Origin: Corynebacterium callunae DSM 20147
GTDB taxonomy: Bacteria; Actinomycetota; Actinomycetes; Mycobacteriales; Mycobacteriaceae
DNA: 64,000 nt
Assembly (NCBI RefSeq): GCF_000344785.1
Contig: NC_020506.1
Location: 1,116,001 to 1,180,000, forward strand
Direction of reading: 5' to 3'
Below, piece after piece: positions 35,363 through 45,600 of this stretch (position 1 is the first letter of the stretch; each line of letters starts with the position of its first letter). Below the pieces are notes generated by a model. The model did no database searches and was not told the origin of the DNA. It saw nothing but the letters and a program-made list of their open reading frames with translations. A program made the position numbers and the translations under genes.

Positions 35363-37294
35363 TTAGACCTTGAGAAGATCCCGCAGATTTTGTGGAAGCA
35401 GTGATGGAGAGATCATTCCATTGTTAACTGCACCGGTAAATAGACCGCCTAGCGCTGCGGCTAGCCCACCAAGAGCAGCAATAATTCCAATGAATTTCAG
35501 CAACCCGTTGTCTGCAGAGGAATTTCCCGTTGCTTCCGCAGGGGAGTCCTCTTCATTGGTAGTAGAAAGAGTTACTTCGCCATTGGCATAGGAAACCTTT
35601 ACGTCTGAAGCTCCTGTAACCTCAACGGAATCAAATTCGCCCTCAATAGCGGAGGCCTGGAGTACCGTGAAACCTTCAGCAAGATCCGCGCCAGCGGGAA
35701 GTGTAACTTCCAAAGTGCCGTCGAGATCAGCAGTGCCCAAGTTTTCTACTCCGGTACCGTCAAGTTTCAATGTTGCATCGTCTTCAATTGCTAAATCACC
35801 GGTTCCAAGTGCATTAGCGGTGGTAGCTACCAAAGTGCCGCCTGCAAGAGTGGTACCGCCGGTATAGGTGTTTTCACCAGACAAAGTCAGCTCACCAGAT
35901 CCGTCCTTGGCCAAAGAACCTGCACCTTCGATGTCATTTTGCCAATTGTCAGCCGCAGAGAATCCACCATCTTCGGCGTTCATGGTGATCGCAACATTGG
36001 TGTTGAATGCTCCATAGCCTGCTTGAGCTGCAAAGAGATTAAGTCGACCCCAACCTTCTTCGTCGTTGACCACAGGATAACCAGATTCAATTCCGGTGGA
36101 GTGCAAAACCCAGCGACGCTGCTCATCATCTAGATAAGGCAGGCGGGTTTCGAGGAGAGCTTCAGCACCCTTAGGTACACGCATTGTTTCGGTGGTATCG
36201 CCAGTTTGAGTAAACCCAAAGGTGAGGTATTCGGTGTACTCAGCTAATTGCTCGTCATAAGTACCTTCATTAGCAATAATGTCGGCCTGGTTGCTGATCC
36301 ACGTCTGACCGTCGACAAGCGCTTTTGCTTTGACCTCGTCGAGGGCAGCATCGTTGAGTGCACCTGCAGTGATGGCGGTGGAAAGCACCCGGCCGCCCAT
36401 TACATCCAAGGGAGAGTGCATACCGAGTTGGACGCGGCTGGTGCCGATTTCAGCTGCAGTTAAAAGGAGCTCATCATACTGCTGGGGAAATGCATAAGCG
36501 AGTCCATTAACAGCCATATGGCCAGCACTGGTGTGCCCGGATGGGAATCCACCATCAGAGGCAGCTTCAGCTTCATCCTTTCGCAATGAGTAGGCATACT
36601 CCGGCATATCTACACCTGCACCCCATGATCCTGCCTCAATAGAACCAGTCCAGCGGTAGGGACGTGGGTACTGGAAGTAAATCTTGGAAGGATTGGATGA
36701 AGCGGAGTGTCCGCGGATTGCTTCGATAAGCTGCACGGTGGACCCTAGTTCACCATCTGAATCGGCCCAGCTGCCGTTTGTATTGCCACCATCTTCTTGC
36801 TTGGTTGTGTAGGCCTCGGCAGGCACGGTATCTGGAATGGTTGTGCCAGCATTAACTGCGGCCCGATAAGCCTCGGCGTAAGCTCCCAAACCATCCGTAG
36901 CGGTGTAGTTCTGGTTGCGGCGGTCAATTACATATGCGCGCACTTGCTCTTCATCGCTTGCTGCGGTGGAAATGTCAATGGATTGCTGAATATTTGAATC
37001 GAGCACTGTCGGATTAGCTTTAGTGCCATTGTTTCAGGTGGTTCCAGGAGTCCACAATTCAAACATGCCGGACAAAACACCGATGCCAGCATTGGTTTCT
37101 GCACTTTGTAGTGAGGTGTTATTGGTGTTCCAGCTATCTACAAAGTAGCCATGTGGGCCAGCGTGAGGTGCAATCGCAGTTTCGTCGAGTAGCGCGGATG
37201 TTTGTGCAAAAGCTACTGGCTTTACTGCAGTAGTTGCAATGAGGGTGGTGCAGAGCAAAATGCCGCGGGAGCGGCGCGAAGTTGAATTCTTCAT
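35363..37294 (-). pseudogene. Surface PAP2 acid phosphatase with autotransporter-type repeat, interrupted by an in-frame TGA
   Basis: One frame runs from ATG 37294 to the stop at 35363 (643 codons) and is broken only by a TGA at 37034-37036. The 86 residues before it hold a signal peptide (LLCTTLIATTAVKPVAFAQT); the 547-residue part after it has the phosphatase motifs KIYFQYPRP (Kx6RP), PSGHTSAGH and SRVQLGMHSPLD (SRx5Hx3D). Then come an autotransporter-associated beta-strand repeat (LTLSGENTYTGGTTLAGGTL) and a C-terminal hydrophobic anchor (FIGIIAALGGLAAALGGLF). The intact protein would be an exported, surface-anchored phosphatase. With the stop the signal peptide is separated from the enzyme. 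TGA could have come from TGG (Trp). It may be a recent pseudogene, a sequencing error, or need read-through. Confidence 0.82.
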
Positions 37295-37573
37295 GGAACC
37301 GTTTCTTTGTAATCGGAGTTATCCAAACCTATAAACCGTGGTCATGAATGAGTAGGAAAAGCAGCTATTTAGTTTCCAACTGGTTCAGCGGTGGGCAAGT
37401 TCTGTGGATTAGATAAGCATGAAATCGATTGCCTAGGGTGAAAACAAATGTTCACACTCCGAACTGGCAATCTGTTTCAACTTATGGAAATTAGATTTCC
37501 TCCGGGTTAAATCTCAAAGATCATCCCATTAACTTCGTTTTTGCCCAGTGAAACATTTTTCAATAAGCATGCT

Positions 37574-38257
37574 TTAAAAGGAAATGTCACGCAAAGATCG
37601 AGAGGAAATCATCTTTGCCTCAATAGAAGTCATGCCAACCATGCGCAGCATTGCAGTGGCAAAGATTTCATCATGTTTTTCCATCGGTAATATTGGCGAA
37701 CCCTTAAGCCCGAGATCAATCGCTGAAACCAAAGCTCCAAAGGTGCAGGAGGTGGCAAGATCAAGATCGTCAATCTTAAAGCGACCAGCCTCGAGACCGC
37801 GGAGCAGATCACGGCGGGCACGAGGTCCAAGGATTCTGGTTAGTAGGGGGTGTGTGCCGCCCATTTGGACTACAAGGTCACCCCAGACACGGTCGTTCAG
37901 TGAATACCTAATTAAATGTCTAAGGGATGCAGCATAAACCTCGGCGGGATCTTCAAGGGTGCTTAGTGCCGTATCAAGTGCATCGCCTAAGGATTCAAAT
38001 GAATCTTTGGCAACTGCTTCTAGAAGTTCTTCGCGGGAGTGGAAATAGTTATAAAAGGTTCCTGTTCCCACATGGACTGCCTCGGTGAGCTCAGCAATCG
38101 TAATATTGTCAAAGCTGCGCTGTGTCATCAAAATTCGAGTTGCGTTAATTAAGCGGGCACGAGTTTGTTCTTGCTTTAGGCTGCGTCCCTTAGTTGTGCC
38201 ACCACTTTTAGCGGCCGATGATTCGGCATCAAAATACTCTGTATCGTGGTGGCTCAT
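37574..38257 (-). CDS. TetR-family transcriptional regulator
   Basis: 227 residues. The helix-turn-helix is at about residues 30-75 (ARLINATRILMTQRSFDNIT and IAELTEAVHVGTGTFYNYFH), typical of TetR, with a charged N-terminal extension. The ligand-binding part is less conserved. It is divergent from the maleylacetate-reductase-like gene across 202 bp, which contain an inverted repeat TAAAACA-N4-TGTTTTA. In C. glutamicum a TetR-type gene precedes the resorcinol genes at this place; only the reductase is present here. Confidence 0.88.
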   Translation of the reverse strand: MSHHDTEYFDAESSAAKSGGTTKGRSLKQEQTRARLINATRILMTQRSFDNITIAELTEAVHVGTGTFYNYFHSREELLEAVAKDSFESLGDALDTALSTLEDPAEVYAASLRHLIRYSLNDRVWGDLVVQMGGTHPLLTRILGPRARRDLLRGLEAGRFKIDDLDLATSCTFGALVSAIDLGLKGSPILPMEKHDEIFATAMLRMVGMTSIEAKMISSRSLRDISF

Positions 38258-38311
38258 ACGTGAACCCTAGCGGTTCTGTTGTTATGTAGATATGGGGGTT
38301 GAAATAGGGGG

Positions 38312-38329
38312 TAAAACAACGGTGTTTTA
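38312..38329. promoter_or_regulatory. Candidate operator of the TetR-type regulator
   Basis: TAAAACA-ACGG-TGTTTTA is a perfect 7-bp inverted repeat midway between the divergent regulator and reductase genes, the place expected for autoregulation and control of the neighbour. Confidence 0.5.
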
Positions 38330-38459
38330 AAGCCTAATACTTAGCAAATGCTTAACAAAAGGTCTCTCTAGCAGCGTAATCTTGGGAAAAACTTAGAAAA
38401 GCCAATTCGGCAGAAAATTGCCGAAAAATTCATTTAGCACCCCCAACGTAGGAGTAAAA

Positions 38460-39521
38460 GTGGCATTAAATTTTGACCATCACACCCTTGGGCAGAGGGT
38501 TTATTTTGGGGCGGGTCGCGCCAATGAATATCTCAAAGCGGCTCTCAAAGATCTTGACTCCAAGAAAGTTATGGTTATCGCCAGCGGGTCAGCGCTCCGC
38601 GCAGCACAGGAAATTGCCGCAGGCGTTGAGGTTGCGGTCTGGCATAGTGACGTTGTTATGCACGTGCCTTTGGCCTCGGCAGAAAACGCAAGAGCAGTAG
38701 CTGCAAAACGTGATATTGATGTTCTTGTCTGTGTGGGTGGGGGATCAGCCACTGGCCTAGCCAAAGCCATTGCCCTAACCATGGGAATTCCTATAATCGC
38801 GATTCCGACCACCTATGCAGGATCAGAAGCAACCAATGTGTGGGGTTTAACGGAGGATTCTCGAAAAACCACTGGTGTAGATAATAAGGTACTGCCCACA
38901 GTCGTCATTTATGATTCTGAGCTCACGCTTTCACTGCCGGTAGAAATGTCTATTGCCTCAGGGTTAAATGGCCTGGCACATTGTATTGATTCTTTGTGGG
39001 CACCGCGCGCAGATCCCATTAATGCAGCCCTGGCTTTGGAAGGCATCCGAGCGTTGGCTGCAGGCTTGCCTAAAATTATGAACAATCCACAAGGAATTTC
39101 CGGGCGCGATGAGGCACTCTATGGGGCATACCTTGCCGCGGTGTCATTTGCTTCCGCAGGTTCTGGGCTTCACCATAAGATCTGCCATGTTCTAGGAGGC
39201 ACCTTTAATCTGCCCCATGCACAAACTCATGCCACGGTACTGCCGTATGTCTTAGCCTTTAATGCACCTTTTGCACCAGAGGTAGAAAAGCGTGCAGCCA
39301 CAGCATTGGGTAGCAGCACTGCGCTGGAAGGATTGCAAAAATTGCGGACGCAGCTTAAGGCACCCCAGAAATTAACTGATTATGGTTTTAGTGCTGCCGG
39401 AATTCCGGAGGCGGTTTCAATAATTTTGGAAAACATTCCAGCTAATAATCCACGTCCCGTTACTGCAGAGAACCTCACCGAGCTGTTAGAAAAAGCTTTG
39501 GTGGGAGCGGAACCAGCTTAA
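38460..39521 (+). CDS. Maleylacetate reductase / iron-type alcohol dehydrogenase
   Basis: 353 residues from a GTG at 38460 (MALNFDHHTLGQRVYFGAGR), preceded by GGAG six bases upstream; an in-frame TTG at 38418 is rejected. CVGGGSATGLAKA is the NAD(P)-binding segment, IPTTYAGSEAT is typical of maleylacetate reductases, and GLHHKICHVLGG with LPHAQTHATVLPY holds the metal-site His region. It should reduce maleylacetate to 3-oxoadipate, the last step of resorcinol-type ring degradation. The ring hydroxylase and hydroxyquinol dioxygenase that accompany it in C. glutamicum are missing here, so its present role is unclear. A hairpin follows the stop codon. Confidence 0.87.
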   Translation: MALNFDHHTLGQRVYFGAGRANEYLKAALKDLDSKKVMVIASGSALRAAQEIAAGVEVAVWHSDVVMHVPLASAENARAVAAKRDIDVLVCVGGGSATGLAKAIALTMGIPIIAIPTTYAGSEATNVWGLTEDSRKTTGVDNKVLPTVVIYDSELTLSLPVEMSIASGLNGLAHCIDSLWAPRADPINAALALEGIRALAAGLPKIMNNPQGISGRDEALYGAYLAAVSFASAGSGLHHKICHVLGGTFNLPHAQTHATVLPYVLAFNAPFAPEVEKRAATALGSSTALEGLQKLRTQLKAPQKLTDYGFSAAGIPEAVSIILENIPANNPRPVTAENLTELLEKALVGAEPA

Positions 39522-39532
39522 AACCGCCACCT

Positions 39533-39563
39533 CCGCCGCAGTGTTGAAGCCACGCACTGCGGG
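39533..39563 (+). terminator. Hairpin after the reductase gene
   Basis: CCGCAGTG pairs with CACTGCGG across an 11-base loop. No T run follows directly, so termination may be partial. Confidence 0.5.
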
Positions 39564-39581
39564 GCGGCGTCGATAAGCATT

Positions 39582-39610
39582 AAAAAAACCCGCACCTAAA
39601 AAGTGCGGGC
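39582..39610 (-). terminator. Rho-independent terminator of the 157-residue membrane-protein gene
   Basis: CCCGCAC pairs with GTGCGGG around CTAAAAA; on the minus strand the stem is followed by seven T. Confidence 0.88.
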
Positions 39611-39626
39611 TTAAAGACGTGAAATT

Positions 39627-40100
39627 TTAGATGAACATCAAAACTGCGATGATCACCCAAAGTAGTGCCCAGATACCAGCGAACATGGAGAGCTGGCCCT
39701 TGGCTTTGTCCCAATTGGCTACCTCGTAGGTCTTGGCAGCTTGCTCATCAGCCTCGAGCAGGCCAAGAGCGCCCATCATCTTCTTCTGACGTGGGAAAAT
39801 AACGAAGAGCAGCAGACCCCAGGCAACAACGCTGAGCGCGATAGCGGCGTGGAATTGACCCTCGGTCTTAAAATGAGACCAATTCAGCAGCATGATCGCA
39901 ATGCCCAAGAGGGGAACGAGCAAGGAAAGCATGCCATAGGACTGGGAAATCTTGAATAGGGTTTTAGCAGAACCCTCCGACTGCTTATTGCCGTTGTGGG
40001 CATCAAGCGCGCGGACATGGAACTGAGAAGTGGCAACGGTGGCTGGGCCGAGGAAGAGGATCGCTGCAAGAACGTGCAGGATAACCATGATAGTGGTCAC
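39627..40100 (-). CDS. Four-helix membrane protein (DUF2269-like)
   Basis: 157 residues from a GTG at 40100 with GAAAGG upstream. Four hydrophobic segments are seen: MVILHVLAAILFLGPATVAT, YGMLSLLVPLLGIAIMLLNW, AAIALSVVAWGLLLFVIF and SMFAGIWALLWVIIAVLMFI. The His near the start of helix 1 and the overall plan recall DUF2269-type integral membrane proteins; the function is unknown. It is downstream of the HNH nuclease gene on the same strand with a 66-bp gap. Confidence 0.7.
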   Translation of the reverse strand: MTTIMVILHVLAAILFLGPATVATSQFHVRALDAHNGNKQSEGSAKTLFKISQSYGMLSLLVPLLGIAIMLLNWSHFKTEGQFHAAIALSVVAWGLLLFVIFPRQKKMMGALGLLEADEQAAKTYEVANWDKAKGQLSMFAGIWALLWVIIAVLMFI

Positions 40101-40166
40101 GGGCTGGTGGACCTTTCAATTATTAATGGGCAATAACAATGCTTAATAACTAGCCTAACCAGCCAC

Positions 40167-40718
40167 CTAAAATTTCGCGAACCCACATTGCTTTTGCGCA
40201 ATGCGCACATCGGCAGCAGGCAAGGGGAGGTGGTAGGCATTGGCCACCCCAAAGAGCTTTTCGACGTACCAACATCGCACCCGTGGATTTTGGGGCAACC
40301 ACTCGCTGGGCAGCTGATCGCCCTTTGTTTGATTTTGCTCCCGAGACACCAGCACCAAATTGATTGGGTCATTGGCAAAAGTAATTCTTTGGGCAGCTGT
40401 CCAAGAATGTGCGCCCAAATCCCAGGCAGCGCTAAGTGGGAAAATATGATCAACCTCTGCATTGTTGAGGTCTAGCGGGGCGCCGGAATAAGGATCAATT
40501 GTACCCGCCTGAGCAACAACGCCCTCACGCACGCCTGTGAGCCACCCACCAAACATGGCGTCACGATCATAACCAATGACAGTGGCGCGTTGGTTGACCT
40601 CTTTAACAGCCGGCAGATCAGCTGCAGAAGTGCCGAGATCCCAGCTGAGGTAGGGAAGCACACTAAAAAGTCCCAGGAGAATACTAAAGGTGGCGAGTAA
40701 CCGAGTAAATGTCTTCAC
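40167..40718 (-). CDS. Secreted HNH endonuclease (DUF1524-like)
   Basis: 183 residues from a GTG at 40718. An N-terminal signal peptide or anchor (LLATFSILLGLFSVLPYLSW) is followed by an HNH nuclease core: EVDHIFPLSAAWDLGA, then FANDPINLVLVSREQNQTKG and DQLPSEWLP. The DHIFPLS His and the later NDPINLVLV/NQTKGD residues are the catalytic and metal positions of the DUF1524 family. It should cut DNA or RNA outside the membrane, for nutrient scavenging, competition or DNA handling. It is followed by a membrane-protein gene and preceded by putP, which is transcribed towards the same side. Confidence 0.85.
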   Translation of the reverse strand: MKTFTRLLATFSILLGLFSVLPYLSWDLGTSAADLPAVKEVNQRATVIGYDRDAMFGGWLTGVREGVVAQAGTIDPYSGAPLDLNNAEVDHIFPLSAAWDLGAHSWTAAQRITFANDPINLVLVSREQNQTKGDQLPSEWLPQNPRVRCWYVEKLFGVANAYHLPLPAADVRIAQKQCGFAKF

Positions 40719-40763
40719 ATTCTGGTTAGACTCGCCACCTACTAGATGGGGTTCCCGCTGGCG

Positions 40764-42326
40764 CTAAATTTCTTTAGCTGCCTGACGGAAATCGATATCT
40801 TCCTTAGACTCCACAACCTTGGAAAGCTTGCGAGCAGTTTCAAACTCGTCCAGGATTTCCTGCTGTGGTTCTTTGGTTGCCATGGTAACCACAACCATCA
40901 CTACTGCTGCAGCGATGAAGCCCGGGACGATCTCGTAGAGGGTATCGCTCAGTGGGGACATACCCCATCCGATAGCCACCACAGCACCGGTGATCATGCC
41001 GGAAATGGCACCAGGAGCATTTAGGCGCTTCCAATAAAGCATGGCCAAAATAATCGGACCGAAGGCAGAACCGAAGCCAGCCCAGGCAAAGCCAACCAGA
41101 CCCAAAATGGAATCCGAAGGATTAACGGCCATCAGTCCTGCAACAATCGCCAAGACGATAACGGTTGCGCGAGAAAGCGTAATCAGCGTCTTTTCGCTCA
41201 AGTCATCCTTCTTCACAGCCTTGAGCAGATCCTCAATGAGGGAAGAAGCGGTAACTAACAGCTGGGAAGACATAGTGGACATAATCGCTGCCAAAACGGC
41301 GGTGAGAATCAAACCAGCAATCAGTGGGTGGAAGAGCACATTTGCCAGATCCAAGAAGATGGACTCATAGGATTCAGTATCGGTGACGGTGTGCTCTGGA
41401 TGCTGCGCAAAGTACACAGTAGAAATCAGTGCGGTAAAGGTGGCACCAAACAGGCACAAAATCATCCAGGAAATACCAATGCGACGGCCTTGCTTAGCTT
41501 CCGCAGGGGAGCGCAACGCCATAAAACGCACGACGATATGCGGCTGGCCGAAGTAACCCAAGCCCCAGGCCAGGTTGCCCACAATCGCTGCAAAAGAAAC
41601 TCCAGAGATCAGTGAGAAGTAGGTGGGGTTACCAATGCCATCGGTATATGGGCCGTAATCATTAGATGCCGCGAAGCTCCAAATATCGGCTGGATTGGCC
41701 AGCGCAAAGTAGGCAAAAAGCGGCACGATAATTAGCGAGAAGAACATGATTGTGCCCTGGACAGCGTCGGTATAAGACACCGCCAAGAAACCACCGATAA
41801 AGGTGTATAGCACGGTTACACCAGCGACCACTGCCATGCCTACCCAATAATCGCCACCGAAGGTGGATTCCCAGTACACGCCACCAGCAACCATGCCGGA
41901 GGAAATATAGAAGGTGAAGAAGATAATGATGATCAGTGCTGCCACGATGCGCAAAGTGCGGGACTTATCGCGGAGGCGGCTTTCAAAGAAGGACGGTAAG
42001 GTAATGGAATCGCCAGACACTTCAGTATAAGAGCGCAGACGCGGGGCAACCCACATCCAGTTAGCCCAAGCGCCGATGGTCAGACCAATTGCAATCCACA
42101 GTTCTGACATACCTGTGACATACAGCGCGCCGGGTAGACCCATAAGTAGCCAACCAGACATATCCGAAGCGCCAGCAGACATTGCAGCTACAAAGGGATT
42201 AAGCCCACGGCCTGCCAGCATGTAGTCGTCGTATTTCTCAGTCTTGCGGTAACTCCAATATCCGATGAGCACCATGACCAACATGTATATAATGATGGCG
42301 ATGATGAACCAGGTGTTATCACTCAC
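40764..42326 (-). CDS. putP: Sodium/proline symporter
   Basis: 520 residues with about thirteen helices of the sodium/solute symporter family. MLAGRGLNPFVAAMSAGASD followed by MSGWLLMGLPGALY is the helix-2 sodium-site segment characteristic of PutP, and GYFGQPHIVVRFMALRS is conserved in PutP. It imports proline with sodium. The position and length match C. glutamicum putP. GAGGTTCTCC lies opposite the start region; the ATG at 42326 has AAGGAGAA just upstream on its strand. Confidence 0.92.
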   Translation of the reverse strand: MSDNTWFIIAIIIYMLVMVLIGYWSYRKTEKYDDYMLAGRGLNPFVAAMSAGASDMSGWLLMGLPGALYVTGMSELWIAIGLTIGAWANWMWVAPRLRSYTEVSGDSITLPSFFESRLRDKSRTLRIVAALIIIIFFTFYISSGMVAGGVYWESTFGGDYWVGMAVVAGVTVLYTFIGGFLAVSYTDAVQGTIMFFSLIIVPLFAYFALANPADIWSFAASNDYGPYTDGIGNPTYFSLISGVSFAAIVGNLAWGLGYFGQPHIVVRFMALRSPAEAKQGRRIGISWMILCLFGATFTALISTVYFAQHPEHTVTDTESYESIFLDLANVLFHPLIAGLILTAVLAAIMSTMSSQLLVTASSLIEDLLKAVKKDDLSEKTLITLSRATVIVLAIVAGLMAVNPSDSILGLVGFAWAGFGSAFGPIILAMLYWKRLNAPGAISGMITGAVVAIGWGMSPLSDTLYEIVPGFIAAAVVMVVVTMATKEPQQEILDEFETARKLSKVVESKEDIDFRQAAKEI

Positions 42327-42627
42327 GAGGTTCTCCTTGTAGTTGAGGGGGCAAACTCGGCAGTTCTTATTTTTAATAAGAAGCTGTGAACTAAAACACT
42401 AACTCACAGCTAAGCCATATAGCAGCCCTAAGACTAAATCACCCCCTAGTGGGCGCAGGTTATTTGGTGCCACCAATGCAGGTGCGGGGAAAGATTAGGG
42501 GGCTTTTCGACGCAAAATCTTTTGCTAATCCCTTGCTATGCAAAAGAACACGGTAGGCTAGTGTAGTTGTCCGCCGCTTTCGCACATGGATACGAGAAAC
42601 TGTCCCCAAACTGGTAGAAAAGAACTC
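42327..42627. promoter_or_regulatory. Divergent control region, putP / SNF2 ATPase
   Basis: 301 bp without a gene. An imperfect hairpin at 42361-42386 (CAGTTCTTATT with AATAAGAAGCTG) lies in the putP leader. A GCTTTTCGACG motif is at 42502. A possible -10 for the plus-strand gene is TAGTGT near 42557. Nothing else is recognisable. Confidence 0.4.
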
Positions 42628-45600
42628 ATGACGTCTCACCTGCTTCACGGTCTCTGGATCAAGGATCGCGGACTGCAACTATGGATTGAGCAGGTCGACG
42701 GGCACCGGATTGTGCTCCCGGAGGCCGTATCACCAGGCACTTTTCCGCCTGTGGTTGACCAGATTCTGCAAGATAAAACCTTCCGCGCGCGTATGAATGT
42801 GCACCTGCGTACGCCCAAAGGCAGACACGTGGAGCTACCTACACCTACCGCAGCTTTTACTCCTGAAGAAGCGGTTATGGTTTTTTCCCAGCTCAGTTTC
42901 CTCAAAGCTGAAACCCCAGCTGCCACCCGGGCCCAACGGGAATCAATAGCCCCAGATTTATGGTGGTTAATTTCCATGTACCAAGGCCTGGCGCGATTTG
43001 TGCAAGCCGGTCGAGTAACTCTGCGCACCGTCATGATGGATAATTCGTGGTGGCCCCAGTGGCAGCTTTCTGCCAGCCTCTCTGAACGAGGTTGGCTAGC
43101 TGAAATGAACCACGCGGCCCCAGGAATTTTGCTTAAAAATGGTGGACGGGATCTCGCTGACACCATGGCTAATGAGCTGCCACATTGGATTGCCAATGCA
43201 ATTTTGCGCGATTATCGCGATGAAGTATTGCCCTATCCACGCCATGAGTTCTTAGATTCTTTGCTGTTTAATCATCCTTTGCGCAAGGGATCCACGGTTT
43301 TAACACATGCGCTAAACCAGTGGAAAAACACCATCACCTCATCCACTTTGCAATTGGTGATTCTGGTGGAAGAACCACCTGCAGATTCCGATTATGAGGA
43401 CCCCATGGATTCGGTCTGGCCAGTGCGCTTGATGGTGCGCACTGGAGTGGACGCCCCACAGCCAATCCAAAAAGGCGCAATCGATAGTGGCGGAATGGAG
43501 CAGCTACGCAACCAATTTGAAACCGCCAAGACCGTAACCTTTTTGCTTGATCCAGCGCGTGATGATGCCATGCTGGCGCATTCGGTTGACATTGTGCAAA
43601 AAGGCGATTGGGATATCTTCCTCACCACCGCCGAAATTGTGGATTTTATTACCCATGATGTAGCCAAATTGCGCAAGGCTGGCATTCCCGTCATGCTGCC
43701 AAAGGCGTGGAGCACTTATGAAACGCGGGCCCAGGTGGAAGCCCGCACCCCAGGCGACCCTGCTGATTCCTCTACCAAGGCCATTATTGGTTTAGACCAG
43801 CTGGTGGAATATAACTGGCGCATTAGCGTCGGTGATATTCAGCTTTCCGATGAGGAAATGCGCGAATTGGTGGAATCCAAATCAGGACTTATCCGCCTGC
43901 GCGGTGACTGGGTCATGGCCGACCAAGATGCTTTGCGACGCATCACTGGCTATATGGATGAACTTGCCAAATCCTCCCAAAAGCGCGCTCGTGCTGAGAT
44001 GGAAAAAGTGGCGATGGAAGCCAAACTTGCTGAAGCAGCAGGGGAGGAAGGCTGGCAATTATTGGCTGCCAAGGCTGAACAATTGCGCAAAGACTTTAAT
44101 GAGAAATTCTCCGGTGAAGGCCAAGGCGAAGTTACCCTGGCTGAGCTGCGTGAAATTGCGCTTAAAGCAGCCGAAAATGAGCCGGTCGAATTCACCGGTT
44201 CGCAGTGGTACAACTCTCTCCTTGGTGGTACTGAAACTCCAGCGCCAACCCGTGTAGACATTCCTGAGACAGTGCATGCTGATTTGCGTGAATATCAGCG
44301 TCGCGGCGTGGACTGGCTGTATTGGATGTCGGAAAACAATCTCGGAGCTGTGCTTGCCGATGACATGGGCTTGGGTAAAACCCTGCAGCTATTGGCACTT
44401 CTAGCCGTCGAAAGGCACGAACACCCAGCCGACATTAAAGGCCCCACCCTGGTGGTATGCCCGACTTCGGTGGTGGGAAACTGGGCTGCTGAAGCACAGA
44501 AATTTGTGCCTAGCCTCAAGGTTGTTATGCACCATGGGCCGCAGCGTCTTGGTGATGAAGAGTTCTTAGCAAAAGCCCGGGCAGCTGACCTTATTGTTAC
44601 CTCTTATGGCGTGGTATCTCGTGACTTTAAGCTACTGGGAGAGGTAGGTTTTGACCGTGTAGTGCTAGATGAAGCGCAGGCGATTAAGAATTCTTCCACC
44701 AGGGTGTCCAAAACTGTGCGATCTTTGCCTTCCAGGCACCGCGTGGCATTGACTGGTACGCCAGTGGAAAACCGACTTTCAGAGATGCGTTCCATCCTGG
44801 ATTTCTGCAACCCCGGAGTACTGGGTTCCGCATCATTTTTCCGCAATCACTTTGCCAAGGCGATTGAACGCGAACAAGATTCCGATATGACAGAGCGTTT
44901 GCGCCAGCTCACAGCACCCTTTATCTTGCGACGCCTCAAAACTGATCCTTCGATTATTGATGATCTGCCGGAGAAATCAGAGAAGATTATCCGCGTTGAT
45001 ATGACCACCGAACAAGCCTCAATTTATAAGGCCTTGGTGGAAGATGTGCAAAAGCAGCTAGACCAGCGTGAAGGAATGTCGCGCAAGGGTTTGGTGCTGG
45101 CAACCATTACCCGCATTAAGCAGATCTGTAACCACCCAGCGCACTTCTTGGGTGACGGTTCCGCTATCACCATTAAGGGAAGGCACCGTTCTGGCAAGGT
45201 TGAGGCCTTGATGAAGCTCATTGATGACGCTGTCAAAGAAGAGCGCCGCATGCTGATCTTCACCCAATACACCGCCTTTGGGCGTATTTTGGCCCCATAT
45301 CTTTCCGACCGCTCGGGTACTAATATTCCATTCCTCCACGGTGGTGTTACCAAACCGGGGCGTGACCGCATGGTGGCAGAATTCCAAGCTCCAGATGGTC
45401 CACCTGCAATGATTTTGTCGCTTAAAGCAGGTGGTACCGGCCTTAACCTCACCGCGGCTTCTATCGTGGTGCACATGGACCGGTGGTGGAATCCGGCGGT
45501 GGAAAACCAGGCGACAGACCGCGCCTTCCGCATCGGCCAGCAAAACAATGTTGATGTTTATAAAATGATCACCGCCGGAACCATGGAAGAATCTATCCAG

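Noticed and set aside
37034..37036. TGA as a selenocysteine codon in the surface phosphatase
   Set aside because: The position is in the non-catalytic N-terminal part, and I see no SECIS-like hairpin directly after it; a TGG to TGA change is simpler.
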